From Bacillota bacterium (GTDB lineage Bacteria; Bacillota; Clostridia; Lachnospirales; Lachnospiraceae), in the NCBI GenBank assembly GCA_023399055.1, contig JAEWQV010000014.1:434001-498000 (forward strand): a stretch of 64,000 bases of DNA, in the 5' to 3' direction. The notes under the pieces are model-generated. The model did not search any database. It saw nothing but the letters and a program-made list of their open reading frames with translations, and was not told the DNA's origin. Shown one piece after another: positions 51,507 to 60,336 of this stretch; position 1 is the first letter of the stretch; the number at the start of each line of letters is the position of its first letter. The position numbers and the translations under genes were made by a program.

Positions 51507-52301
51507 TTATAGTCTATTTTGATTTCTTAGTAGATTAAGTGCAGTTGCATTGTATTGTATATTGTTTGTAAGAGGTGAGCTCTTTTCTTCCTCCAGATTA
51601 TTTGCTTTATTATTTTCTTCCTCATTCGTATCTTCAAAAAACAAGTCCAGGAATCGCATATAGTCATCATAGGTGAATAAATTTGAAAGTATCTCCAGTG
51701 GATCTGCTGATGAATTTACATCCAACGGTGTGTACGAGAAATATTGCTGTACTCCGGCATCATTGCTTGCGGTACTAGTTTTTGAACTATTTTTGGAAGT
51801 TGTTTCAAGCACCTCAAGATTTGAATCACCCATATAATTTAACACCTTTTTTACATAATTCTGTGTTTCTTTAAAAGGTGGAATTCCATCATATTTTGCT
51901 ACATTTCCACTTCCGGCATTATAGGCAGCCAAAGCCAGGCTAGCATTATTATCATATTTTTTAAGAAGCCTTGATAAATATTTGGCCCCTCCCATAATGT
52001 TCTGTTCAGCATCAAAAGAATCTGACACTCCTAATTCTCTTGCTGTAGCAGGCATTAATTGCATAACACCCTGAGCACCAGCACGAGATACAGCCTTTGC
52101 ATTAAAATTTGATTCTGCTTTACCAACTGCCTTTAATAGCTCAATTGGTACATTGTATTCCTCGGATGCCTCTTGAAATATCTCATCCATACTTTTAGAT
52201 TCACCTAAATATGAGGAAAAATCCTTATTCTCCGTTTTTTTAGTTGTATTATTGATGATTGAGTTACTATTTAAACCTGTAATTCCTCGAATTTCTGACA
52301 T
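51507..52301 (-). CDS. Lytic transglycosylase (SLT domain)
   Basis: 264 aa with no signal peptide. The SLT domain covers residues about 38-160: AVGKAESNFNAKAVSRAGAQ has the catalytic Glu, followed by GVMQLMPATARELGV, GGAKYLSRLLKKYDNN and ALAAYNAGSGNVAKYDGIPP. The tail (160-264) is low complexity, with LEILSNLFTYDDYMRFLDLF. The absence of a leader and the extended head recall flagellum-associated transglycosylases exported by a non-Sec route. The start follows GGGAGG. Confidence 0.9.
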   Translation of the reverse strand: MSEIRGITGLNSNSIINNTTKKTENKDFSSYLGESKSMDEIFQEASEEYNVPIELLKAVGKAESNFNAKAVSRAGAQGVMQLMPATARELGVSDSFDAEQNIMGGAKYLSRLLKKYDNNASLALAAYNAGSGNVAKYDGIPPFKETQNYVKKVLNYMGDSNLEVLETTSKNSSKTSTASNDAGVQQYFSYTPLDVNSSADPLEILSNLFTYDDYMRFLDLFFEDTNEEENNKANNLEEEKSSPLTNNIQYNATALNLLRNQNRL

Positions 52302-52322
52302 AATAACCTCCCTATATCAGGT

Positions 52323-52366
52323 AACCTTATCTTTAAAGTGACAGGATAAGGTTATTATCTTATCCT
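52323..52366 (-). promoter_or_regulatory. Alternative hairpins in the transglycosylase leader
   Basis: AACCTTATC (52323-52331) can pair with GATAAGGTT (52345-52353), while AGGATAAG (52343-52350) can instead pair with CTTATCCT (52359-52366). The two exclude each other and lie 22-65 nt before the start codon. Confidence 0.5.
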
Positions 52367-52747
52367 ACTAATTATAGCGTAATACATTTTGATATTTATT
52401 ATAAAAATTCCTTAAGAATTTTTTTTACAATTAATAGCTTAATTATATCAAAAACCATGGATTGCACAAGTATTTTCTCTTAATACTTTTATCATATTAT
52501 TTAAACTTCTCAGTTAGTAATTTTATTTCATATTCATTAAAACCATATCGTTCAAGAACAAGAAAGTATTTCTTTGTCGATTTTTCTTATACATAGGAAC
52601 GTAAATATTATGTTTTTCATTCTATTTCTTTCTTTCTTTTTTTTATTTTATCTTTTTCTACAAATTTATACACCTTTTTATTACATACGAATAAATTATA
52701 TTAGGATATCAAATATCCACAACATCTAAATTAAAGGAGAGTTATAT
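52367..52747. other. AT-rich intergenic region upstream of the spore-type gene
   Basis: No gene. A TACATACGAATAAATT stretch at about 52682 vaguely resembles sporulation sigma-E/K -10 elements. GGAGAG precedes the next ATG. Nothing else recognised. Confidence 0.3.
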
Positions 52748-53551
52748 ATGGATAAACATCATGATTCTGCTGTTGTAAAATCTACAAGTATTGTTGGCGG
52801 CGATTGTAATGGTAATAATTGTAATGCTGCTGTTGTTAAATCCGATACCTTGACTGGCGCAGAAAATTACCCATGGGCTGGAGGAGACGTTAAAGTTCCT
52901 AAGGTTCTTGCCGAATTCATTGTACAGCTTGATACAGAATCTAGAATTAGATTGAACGAACGTTCTTACGAGATAAAGAGAGTTGAGAAACAGATTTTCT
53001 TAACACAGTGTAGATATATACCTCCGACAGATAAAGTATTTATTGAAGGTTATATTAGAGCAAATATTGAATATGCTACAAGAAGCTGTTCAAAAGGCAA
53101 TGCTATTGCTGGATCTATCAAAGATACTACCGTTCATATTCCTTTTAAAGCATACACTAAGGTTGATTTTTGTGATAATCGCCCTAAAATTTCCCCTAAT
53201 CCAGCTGCTCAGGTTGCTAGATACTTTGATCCTAAGATTATGGGTAAGAATTTCAGAGAAGCTGACAGATCCAATATTGAAATCTTTAATGAACCAGTTT
53301 ATTGTGAACTTGAATGGTCTGCAGTATTTGATGCAAATATTGATGACTGTGGCACACCTATCGAAGGCTTTAAGAACGAGGAAGAATTCCAAGATTATAC
53401 TGATAAGTCTGTAGTTTACCTTTGCATTAAATTATTACAGAATCAACAGATTTGCCTTCCTGGAATGCATGGTCATGATGGTGGCAAGAAAATGGCTTCC
53501 CTTGACTCCAAATGGAAAATTCCAGTTCCTGGATTAGAATTCAAAGACTGA
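52748..53551 (+). CDS. Spore-surface-like protein (SPOCS/CsxA-like)
   Basis: 267 aa, no signal peptide. The head contains two related segments, SAVVKSTSIVGGDCNGNNCN and AAVVKSDTLTGAENYPW. The core VPKVLAEFIVQLDTESRIRLNE, YEIKRVEKQIFLTQCRYIP and KVFIEGYIRANIEYATRSC resembles clostridial exosporium/coat proteins with a SPOCS-like fold. It ends in a hydrophilic His/Gly tail. Seven to nine Cys could allow cross-linking. The identification is from memory of family patterns, so localisation on the spore is inference. Confidence 0.55.
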   Translation: MDKHHDSAVVKSTSIVGGDCNGNNCNAAVVKSDTLTGAENYPWAGGDVKVPKVLAEFIVQLDTESRIRLNERSYEIKRVEKQIFLTQCRYIPPTDKVFIEGYIRANIEYATRSCSKGNAIAGSIKDTTVHIPFKAYTKVDFCDNRPKISPNPAAQVARYFDPKIMGKNFREADRSNIEIFNEPVYCELEWSAVFDANIDDCGTPIEGFKNEEEFQDYTDKSVVYLCIKLLQNQQICLPGMHGHDGGKKMASLDSKWKIPVPGLEFKD

Positions 53552-53700
53552 TAAATAGACTTATTTACTTGTCAAATACACCATATAAGATAAATCATGA
53601 AAGCAGGATAGCGTCAAACTGTCGCAATGGGTGACGAATAAATCACTTGCTAAAACAAATACGAGTTAAACACTAAAGTGTTTGATTCAAATATCATATA

Positions 53701-53732
53701 GAGCCTGATTTCAGTTTTCTGAAATCAGGCTC
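53701..53732. terminator. Bidirectional terminator-like hairpin
   Basis: GAGCCTGATTTCAG-TTTT-CTGAAATCAGGCTC, 14-bp perfect stem between convergent genes. The preceding 53552-53700 holds a small AAACACT/AGTGTTT hairpin and nothing else. Confidence 0.85.
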
Positions 53733-53765
53733 CTTAACATTATTTAGCTTTGATACTTAATTCAG

Positions 53766-56700
53766 TTATTGAAATGTAATATTAAATCCATTCATGATCA
53801 AGTATTTCTCCGGTGCCTCAATGTTGCTGGTGGTTAAATTAATAAAGGTTGCCGAACCATTGGAGGTGTAAGTAAAAATTGCTTCTCCAAGATGAGGTGC
53901 TGAGAATCTTGAGGTTGTAATTGCATCTTTTCCTGTACCATTAATATTAATATTCTTAAATAAAATGTTACTAAAGCCTCCGCCATAACCGAATTGAATG
54001 GCATCTCGCTGGCTATTTATAATATCAATATTTTCAAAGGTTATATTCTTGATACTGGTATTGGAAGCTTCCAGATCAATTGCTCCTCTTTCACCATTAT
54101 AACAATCTTTACTTGTACCACTGTTGATAATCGTAGTATCCGAGAATAGGATACCCGTATTATTTTCAAAATGATATCCTGGGAATACGGTATTTAAACG
54201 GATACCGGAACCCATAAAGCAGTCTTTGATATAATTGTATTGTGCCTTATGTCCAGAGCCACCAAAGATTGCGATAGCTGCAGCTCTCCAGTTATTTTCT
54301 ATGGTATTATAGAGGAAAGAGTTATTTACTTCCATTGGTGCGCCCATGGTACTATCCGGCCACATTGCAAGACCGTCATCACCGTTATTTCTAACGTTAC
54401 AGTTACGAACTGTGGAATTCTTCGTACCTTGACAGAAGTTAACACCGTCAGCCAGGTTATTTCTAATTCTACCATTTTCGATTAAAAGATTATCTGCTAC
54501 AACTACAGGTGTGTGAGCATAATCACCCACCCAGAAACCACATTCAAAATGTTCTTCCCAGAAATCATGAATTTTGGAGTTGGTTCCAAAGTTATCCATA
54601 AAACATTTATAGATTGCATTCTGGTTGTATCTGGTTCTTAGCATAGAATTGATATACATATGTCCAAAATCAACGGTACCGGTTATTCTAAAGGAAATAC
54701 CACCGCTCGCTGCATTTGGAGAAGTAAATTGAATGTTGGTGTACCATATACCAGCACCGGTTATGGTAATATTATTCGCTGATATTGTCCACATACCGCC
54801 AAGGTTAAAATTACCTGCTGGAATATAAACAGACTTTCCTTGAGCAACAGCTGCACTTACGCAAGCATTGAAGGCATTTAAATCATCCCCAGTGTCATTA
54901 GCTATAGCGCCATAAGAAGTTACTGAAAGTGAGTTTGCTGGTTGTGCAATTGCTAATGGTACAGGTTCTACTTCTACAAAGTCAACACCATATTCCAGAC
55001 TGTCTCCATTTGTCTTCTGAATACGAAGTTTATCACCTGCTTTTAAAGCTGTTGATAGCTTCCAGTGTACTTCGTCAAAACGGAACGCTGCTTGACCTCC
55101 ATTCGGAGCATCTCCAGGCTGGTCACCGATAAAGTACTGCCAGGAATAATAAGAAGTCAAACTGATGGTTGATACTTTCGTTCCATTTACATAACAGTCT
55201 AAGGAACCATTTTGTCCCATTCCATTGGCCGTGTCAGGCATAGTAAATCTCATAACCACACCTGCGCCACCTTGGTTAATGTTCCATTCTACATAGGAAC
55301 CATTGGTAGGAAGTGCTACATATGCTTGATTGGAAGCTTCTGACGCAATTAGAGCATAGTTAAAATCAGGTGCAGTACGAAGTACCGCTCCACCACCTAG
55401 TGTAGCATTTTCTGATTCATATCTGGTGTAAGGAACTGTTGCTCCTCTTCCACCGCTACCTACTGTAAGATTAGAATTTAATGTATTATTTGTTTCATCC
55501 GTTTCGCTAACTGCATTAAGACTATCCGCTTTTGCAGAAATTACGTGGGTTCCTGCGGTTGCAGTCCAGTTTGAAGTGGCTGCAACGGTTAAAGTACCGC
55601 CAGCTGCTATCGATGAAGAACTGTTCGCTGATGCTGCAACCTGAACTCCGTCTACCAAGAAAGCAACCGTCCCAACAGCACCAGCTACTGTTCCCTGATT
55701 TTTTACAACCGCATTAAACGTAACTGCATTGCCTACTGTCACATAGGAAGGGGAAAAATTAACGGAAGTAACTACAAAATCAATACCTGCCTTAGGATTA
55801 ACCGTAAGGTTTGTACTGTAAGTGTTATTGGTCTCATTGCTTTCGGATGTTGTGCCTGAATTATCAATGGTTGCTGTAATGGTATGACTTCCTGCTGTAA
55901 GACCTGCTATGGTACCTGTAACGGTAGTTGTAGCTCCGGCACTTAAAGAGGTCGTATTATTGGTTGATGTATAAACTGAAGTTCCGTCAACACCAATTGC
56001 TAATACGCCTGGTGCTCCCACAGCATTGCCTTGATTTTTAACTACTGCACTAAAGCTTATGCTATCTCCTGCGGTAGGTGCTGAAGGGGTTAACGTTAAA
56101 CTTGTTACCACCATATCAGGCATTGGTGAAGTTGTTACTGATAAACTCTCTGAATATTGGTTATTAGTTTCGCTTGACTCGGTAATTCTGTTTACGTCAT
56201 CTACGTAAGCTTTCACCGTATGGTTTCCTGTTGTAGCCATCCAGGTTGCGTTACCGGAAGGCCCACCGTTAGCTGTAAGAGTTACAGATGCTCCTGCAGC
56301 TAAAGAAGAAGTTGTATTATCCGACCAGCTTACTTGTGTATCGTTAATATAGAAACTTACACCAATGATTGTTCCAGCAGCGGTTGCACCTGTTCCTTGA
56401 TTTTTAACTACTGCAGAAAAGGTGGTTGCATTGCCAGTCAATGGAGAAGCGGGTGAAGAGGTTATATCGGTTACAATCAGATCAGGTGTTCCACCTCCAC
56501 CTGTGCTGCCAGATATAGTAATACTTTCACTGTACTGGTTGTTACTTTCATTGGATTCACTAATTCTATTAACATCATCCACCCAAGCGGTTACTGTATG
56601 AGTACCAGAAGCTGCTGTCCATCCCGCTGTACCACTTGGACCACTGGTTACTGTAACCGTCACAGATGCTCCAGCCGCGATCGAAGAGGTGTTATTATCC

Positions 56701-57401
56701 GACCAACTTACCTGCGTTCCGTCCACTGTGAAACTTACACCATTTACAACGCCTGCTTGTGTTGCACCGGTACCCTGATTTTTTATTGTTGCTGAAAATA
56801 GTACACTGTTTCCTGCAGAAGGATTTGCAGGAGACCAACTAATATCAGTAACAATTAAATCTGGTGTGCCTGTTCCAGTTCCTGCAGTTCCATAGATTTC
56901 AAATTCAGCTGCTTGTCCGCCAACGGCCTTGTTATTCGCAGTAAATTGAAGTCTTATGTAGCGTGCATTTACCTGGTTAAAAGTAATTGTCACTATATTG
57001 GAACTTGTAGGATTAAAAGTATATGCTGTTGCTGCAACAGCCGTGGTATAATTTGAATTATCTGTACTAGTCAAAACACTTATTGTCTGTGATCTTTGTT
57101 CCCAGGAAGAATTTAATTTCAATACAATCTTATAAACGGATTGACTGCTTCCTAAATCTGCAGTTAGTGTATTAGGAAAAGAATTGGCAGCCCCTTCCCA
57201 ATAGGTATTCACATTCCCATCATTTGCATTGGAAGCTACATAAGTCTGATTATAATTGTTGGCTGTTACTGTTTTACCTAAGGCAAGGTTAGCGGTATCT
57301 GCTGCTTTTACATATGTTTCAGGAGCATATACAAAGATCTGGCTAATTACCAATGCAAATACGATTAAAACTGCTAACAGTTTTCTTTTATTTTGTTTCA
57401 T
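53766..57401 (-). CDS. Secreted GH87 alpha-1,3-glucanase (mycodextranase-type) with F5/8C and four CARDB domains
   Basis: 1211 aa. Signal peptide residues 1-33 (cleavage near VKAADTA). F5/8-type C carbohydrate-binding domain about 36-172; four CARDB repeats about 180-297, 306-423, 428-534 and 540-647; a CBM35-like sandwich about 655-815; and a right-handed beta-helix about 825-1211. The helix has FECGFWVGDY and ADGVNF (Asp985) with GDDGLAMW (Asp1008, Asp1009). The spacing of 23 and 24 residues equals the three catalytic Asp I recall for GH87 enzymes. It would attack fungal or bacterial alpha-1,3-glucan outside the cell. The ATG at 57401 follows GGAGGG. Its leader is highly structured. Confidence 0.88.
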   Translation of the reverse strand: MKQNKRKLLAVLIVFALVISQIFVYAPETYVKAADTANLALGKTVTANNYNQTYVASNANDGNVNTYWEGAANSFPNTLTADLGSSQSVYKIVLKLNSSWEQRSQTISVLTSTDNSNYTTAVAATAYTFNPTSSNIVTITFNQVNARYIRLQFTANNKAVGGQAAEFEIYGTAGTGTGTPDLIVTDISWSPANPSAGNSVLFSATIKNQGTGATQAGVVNGVSFTVDGTQVSWSDNNTSSIAAGASVTVTVTSGPSGTAGWTAASGTHTVTAWVDDVNRISESNESNNQYSESITISGSTGGGGTPDLIVTDITSSPASPLTGNATTFSAVVKNQGTGATAAGTIIGVSFYINDTQVSWSDNTTSSLAAGASVTLTANGGPSGNATWMATTGNHTVKAYVDDVNRITESSETNNQYSESLSVTTSPMPDMVVTSLTLTPSAPTAGDSISFSAVVKNQGNAVGAPGVLAIGVDGTSVYTSTNNTTSLSAGATTTVTGTIAGLTAGSHTITATIDNSGTTSESNETNNTYSTNLTVNPKAGIDFVVTSVNFSPSYVTVGNAVTFNAVVKNQGTVAGAVGTVAFLVDGVQVAASANSSSSIAAGGTLTVAATSNWTATAGTHVISAKADSLNAVSETDETNNTLNSNLTVGSGGRGATVPYTRYESENATLGGGAVLRTAPDFNYALIASEASNQAYVALPTNGSYVEWNINQGGAGVVMRFTMPDTANGMGQNGSLDCYVNGTKVSTISLTSYYSWQYFIGDQPGDAPNGGQAAFRFDEVHWKLSTALKAGDKLRIQKTNGDSLEYGVDFVEVEPVPLAIAQPANSLSVTSYGAIANDTGDDLNAFNACVSAAVAQGKSVYIPAGNFNLGGMWTISANNITITGAGIWYTNIQFTSPNAASGGISFRITGTVDFGHMYINSMLRTRYNQNAIYKCFMDNFGTNSKIHDFWEEHFECGFWVGDYAHTPVVVADNLLIENGRIRNNLADGVNFCQGTKNSTVRNCNVRNNGDDGLAMWPDSTMGAPMEVNNSFLYNTIENNWRAAAIAIFGGSGHKAQYNYIKDCFMGSGIRLNTVFPGYHFENNTGILFSDTTIINSGTSKDCYNGERGAIDLEASNTSIKNITFENIDIINSQRDAIQFGYGGGFSNILFKNININGTGKDAITTSRFSAPHLGEAIFTYTSNGSATFINLTTSNIEAPEKYLIMNGFNITFQ
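55461..56864 (-). repeat. Four tandem CARDB-coding repeats
   Basis: Protein repeats of 107-118 aa. The first two are the closest: both contain the VSWSDN, GASVT and DDVNRI motifs, spaced about 378 bp apart in DNA. The last two are more diverged. The near-identity of repeats 1 and 2 points to recent duplication. Confidence 0.8.
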
Positions 57402-57560
57402 AATTACCCTCCATTTCAATTATTAGTTAATTGGCTACATAAGGAAAAATAACATGCCCCGGTTGCAATGCCACTCTTCCTTTTGCTTTCCTCCGTCATT
57501 ACGATGCCTGGAAAGCAGTCCCTCTATCCCTCCTTCTCTACTGCAGCGCTTGCAGTAATT
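57402..57560 (-). promoter_or_regulatory. Structured leader of the GH87 gene
   Basis: On the minus strand: palindrome TACTGCA-AGCGC-TGCAGTA (57539-57557), a purine-rich GAGAAGGAGGGATAGAGGG tract, hairpin GCTTTCC/GGAAAGC (arms 57485-57491 and 57510-57516), then GCCACT- and CCGG-containing sequence before the ribosome site. It looks like a riboswitch or RNA-binding leader, but I could not match it to a known class. Confidence 0.45.
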
Positions 57561-57608
57561 AAATATGGAATTCCCTATTATCTTTCTATGTAAAATTCGT
57601 TGTTTGAT

Positions 57609-57624
57609 AGTTTAACGTTAAACT
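57609..57624. promoter_or_regulatory. LacI-type operator-like palindrome upstream of the GH87 gene
   Basis: AGTTTAACGTTAAACT, a perfect 16-bp palindrome with a central CG, the usual form of LacI-family operators. Confidence 0.5.
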
Positions 57625-58156
57625 TTATAACCTTAGTTCTACTTGTACTTCTCCTTCGCTGTAAGTTTATTTTATCATCCCAGTTTATGGAAATCAAGTG
57701 GCAATTAGTAAATAATGTATATTATTTAAATATATTTCCTAATATTTTTGTATTATTAGTCATAATAACCTATTGAATAATTATACTATTTCGTAAATAT
57801 TTACAATACATTCTTTTAATTATTGTTAAATTTCCTACAATAAGATAGTTCTTCGTATTTACTTCATGCAAATAAAGCACGAATCCTTGCCAAGGATGCG
57901 TACTTTATTTGTATTCTTCATATTTATAAACTTTCATACTATATAATTATAGCTTATTTCATGCTTTAATTACTACAAAATATAATAAATGTCGAAATTT
58001 CATGCTTTAACGTTATTTTCCCGCCATCTGTACTATTCGTCGTATTTTTTACATCCAAATTCGATTATTTAATATAGCCAGTATGTTCGTAAAATCTCCT
58101 TCTAGTTTTATTACGAAAAGCCAAGTAATTAAATTAGAAGGAGCAATCAAATACTT
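57625..58156. other. Non-coding gap between the GH87 and flavo-oxidase genes
   Basis: AT-rich with no gene. An imperfect hairpin CAAATAAAG/CTTTATTTG (57869-57911) encloses ATCCTT/AAGGAT. At 58096-58143, just past the flavo-oxidase stop, CTCCTTCTA/TAGAAGGAG forms the outer part of a long imperfect stem, probably the terminator of that gene. Confidence 0.55.
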
Positions 58157-59671
58157 TTAATTTTTTTTATTAACATAACGAAAACCACGATAATTTGGCA
58201 CTTGTTTGTTGGGTAAGTTTTCCTCTTTTCTTTCCTGTTTCTCGTCGTCTTCACTATTATTATTTCTCTCTTTGAATTTCTTCTGATCAATAGATGGCAC
58301 TGTAAAATTATCATTTTGATAGCAATCCGGTAAAATACCCTGGGGATATGAGAATATATTTTGAGGATCGTACTTAAGTTTAATACGAATGAGCTCCTTT
58401 ACATGGTCACCAAAGTATTCCCTTTGATAATCAGGTAATTCACTATAAGGAAAATTAACGTAAGAGCCGGTTGTAAGGCTCTGTATAGATGGAAAATTCT
58501 CTGCAATCCATACATTATTGTCTTCTGCAAATTGATCTTCTTCCCAGATGGTTTCTAACCATATTATATATCGGGCATCCCTATAATAAAAAGCTGTAGC
58601 ATCTCTTGGAACTTCACTTACTCTTCCACCGAGTGCATACATAGATAAACCTGCAAATACAGATCCATTGGGTAATTCTCTTAATATACTTGTTAATTTT
58701 TCAATTTCATTTAGTGTTAAACTACGTAAAACAAATCTACTTACTGATTTAAATTTTTCATAGGCAGGATAAACACTACCAATAATGGTTACTGCCTCAA
58801 GAATACTCATGGCTTCAATATTATATTGTGCTGAATCAAGTGAAATAAACTCTCCCATGATTTCTTTCGCTTCTTCTAATTCACCATAGAAGATGCCCCG
58901 AACTAAAATAGATAAACCATCCTCTACGGTATAATAGATTCTGGATATCAGGGTTATTCTTGGATCAGCACTTTGCAGCCAATTTTGCCAAAGATTAAGA
59001 AACTCTGTTTGTTCACTAGACCTGACATTTAAATAGTCAATTTCAATTAACGTAACTTGATCAATTTGAGGAGGTAAAGTAAACGTCATTGAAACGATTA
59101 CGCCGAAATTTCCTCCACCAGCTCCCCTACAAGCCCAGAAAAGATCGCTGAATTGATTGCGATTCGCTACTATTGTTGTACCTTCATAGTCTACCACTTC
59201 AATTTCTATCAGACTATCACAACCTAATCCCAATAACCTGCAAGAGAGTCCCCAACCACCTCCGAGTACATAGCCACTAACTCCCACAGTAGGACAGGTA
59301 CCTCCGGGAAACGGGTATTGTCTGGAGGATATAAAATTATATACTTGCTGATTTGTAACACCTCCTTCCAAATATAGCAGTTTAGAAGAAGAGTCAAATA
59401 GTATGCCATTCATTTCACTTACATCAATGATTAACGTAGAGTCTCCATTCGAGTATCCTTCATAATTATGTTTACCGTTGCGAATTCGTATTGCAACGTT
59501 ATTTCTTCTTGCCCATAGAATTGCATTTGACACATCCCGTTTACTTTTGCAATAGACAATGATCAGCGGATACCTCGAGATTGCTCTATTAAATCCATTT
59601 CTTGCTTCATTATAAATAGGGTTAAAGGGCGTGACGATACGCCCTGTTAACCCTTGTAAATATTCATTCAT
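58157..59671 (-). CDS. FAD-linked oxidase, berberine-bridge-enzyme type
   Basis: 504 aa. The FAD-binding PCMH domain (about residues 30-205) has RIRNGKHNYEGYSNGD, whose His is the usual 8-alpha FAD attachment site, and GGTCPTVGVSGYVLGGGWG, whose Cys can make the second covalent bond; together they predict bicovalent FAD. The substrate domain follows, and a C-terminal BBE segment (YYGD-like YQREYFGDHVKELIRIKLKYDPQNIF). The last about 45 residues are an unusual charged tail (ERNNNSEDDEKQERKEENLP). ATG at 59671 lies after GGAGGTG. Such enzymes oxidise sugars or secondary metabolites. Confidence 0.9.
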   Translation of the reverse strand: MNEYLQGLTGRIVTPFNPIYNEARNGFNRAISRYPLIIVYCKSKRDVSNAILWARRNNVAIRIRNGKHNYEGYSNGDSTLIIDVSEMNGILFDSSSKLLYLEGGVTNQQVYNFISSRQYPFPGGTCPTVGVSGYVLGGGWGLSCRLLGLGCDSLIEIEVVDYEGTTIVANRNQFSDLFWACRGAGGGNFGVIVSMTFTLPPQIDQVTLIEIDYLNVRSSEQTEFLNLWQNWLQSADPRITLISRIYYTVEDGLSILVRGIFYGELEEAKEIMGEFISLDSAQYNIEAMSILEAVTIIGSVYPAYEKFKSVSRFVLRSLTLNEIEKLTSILRELPNGSVFAGLSMYALGGRVSEVPRDATAFYYRDARYIIWLETIWEEDQFAEDNNVWIAENFPSIQSLTTGSYVNFPYSELPDYQREYFGDHVKELIRIKLKYDPQNIFSYPQGILPDCYQNDNFTVPSIDQKKFKERNNNSEDDEKQERKEENLPNKQVPNYRGFRYVNKKN

Positions 59672-59793
59672 TAACAACACCTCCATTATTGTAAAGTATT
59701 AATATGTCGATTTTTATACTTACTACAATATATGTTGGTTTGTTCACTCCTGCTATGAAAAATCGTTTAAGAACTAATGATATTTAAATATAG

Positions 59794-59898
59794 TTATCTA
59801 CTTTGAAAGTCTCTTCCTGGTGTAGGCATATTCTTAAAATCCTCTATCATCTGAACCCATTGTTCGATTGCAGGCTTGCCTTTTGTTCTCTTATATAA
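59794..59898 (-). pseudogene. Possible gene relic downstream of the flavodoxin
   Basis: An open stretch with no start codon of its own encodes about 34 residues containing KGKPAIEQWVQMIEDFKNMP and then TPGRDFQSR before a stop. The composition looks protein-like and resembles a C-terminus, but nothing upstream in frame continues it. It could be a deletion remnant or chance. Confidence 0.3.
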
Positions 59899-59909
59899 TT
59901 ATTATGTAT

Positions 59910-60320
59910 TTATAGAACTAATGCTTTTCCAAATGCTCTGCACTCATCACCTTCAGGAGTCAAATTAACAATCAGACTTTCAGTAACAAGGGTACAACCT
60001 GCCGCTAACATACGCTTATCCCAGTCTCTCATCCATTGTCCATCACCCCAGTCATAGGAACCAAATAATGCTACCTTTTTACCGGCCAGTGAAGCTTCAA
60101 TTGAATCAAGAAATGGAGCAAATTCGCCATCTTCTAACTCCTCATCCCCCATCGAAGGACATCCTAACACTACAACATCACTTTCAATATCCGCAGGACT
60201 TGCGCTGGAAACTTCTTTCAGACTAACTTCAGCACCTGCCTCTATTGCCCCCTCTTTGATGTATTTTGCCATACTTTGCGTATTTCCTGTACTACTCCAG
60301 TAGATAATACTAATCTTCAT
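59910..60320 (-). CDS. Flavodoxin
   Basis: 136 aa FMN electron carrier. The phosphate loop IYWSSTGNTQSMAKYI is at the N-terminus; VVLGCPSMGDEELEDGEFAP and ALFGSYDWGDGQWMRDW line the isoalloxazine. The ATG at 60320 follows GGGAG. It lies 16 bp after the DUF3793 stop, so it is co-transcribed. Flavodoxins replace ferredoxin when iron is low, which fits the DtxR-like operators upstream. Confidence 0.93.
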   Translation of the reverse strand: MKISIIYWSSTGNTQSMAKYIKEGAIEAGAEVSLKEVSSASPADIESDVVVLGCPSMGDEELEDGEFAPFLDSIEASLAGKKVALFGSYDWGDGQWMRDWDKRMLAAGCTLVTESLIVNLTPEGDECRAFGKALVL

Positions 60321-60336
60321 AATATAAATCTCCCTT

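Noticed and set aside
53560..53660. Resemblance of a GGGTGACG-containing stretch to a c-di-GMP riboswitch
   Set aside because: Only fragments match; the tetraloop receptor and second stem are not present and the position is 3' of a gene.
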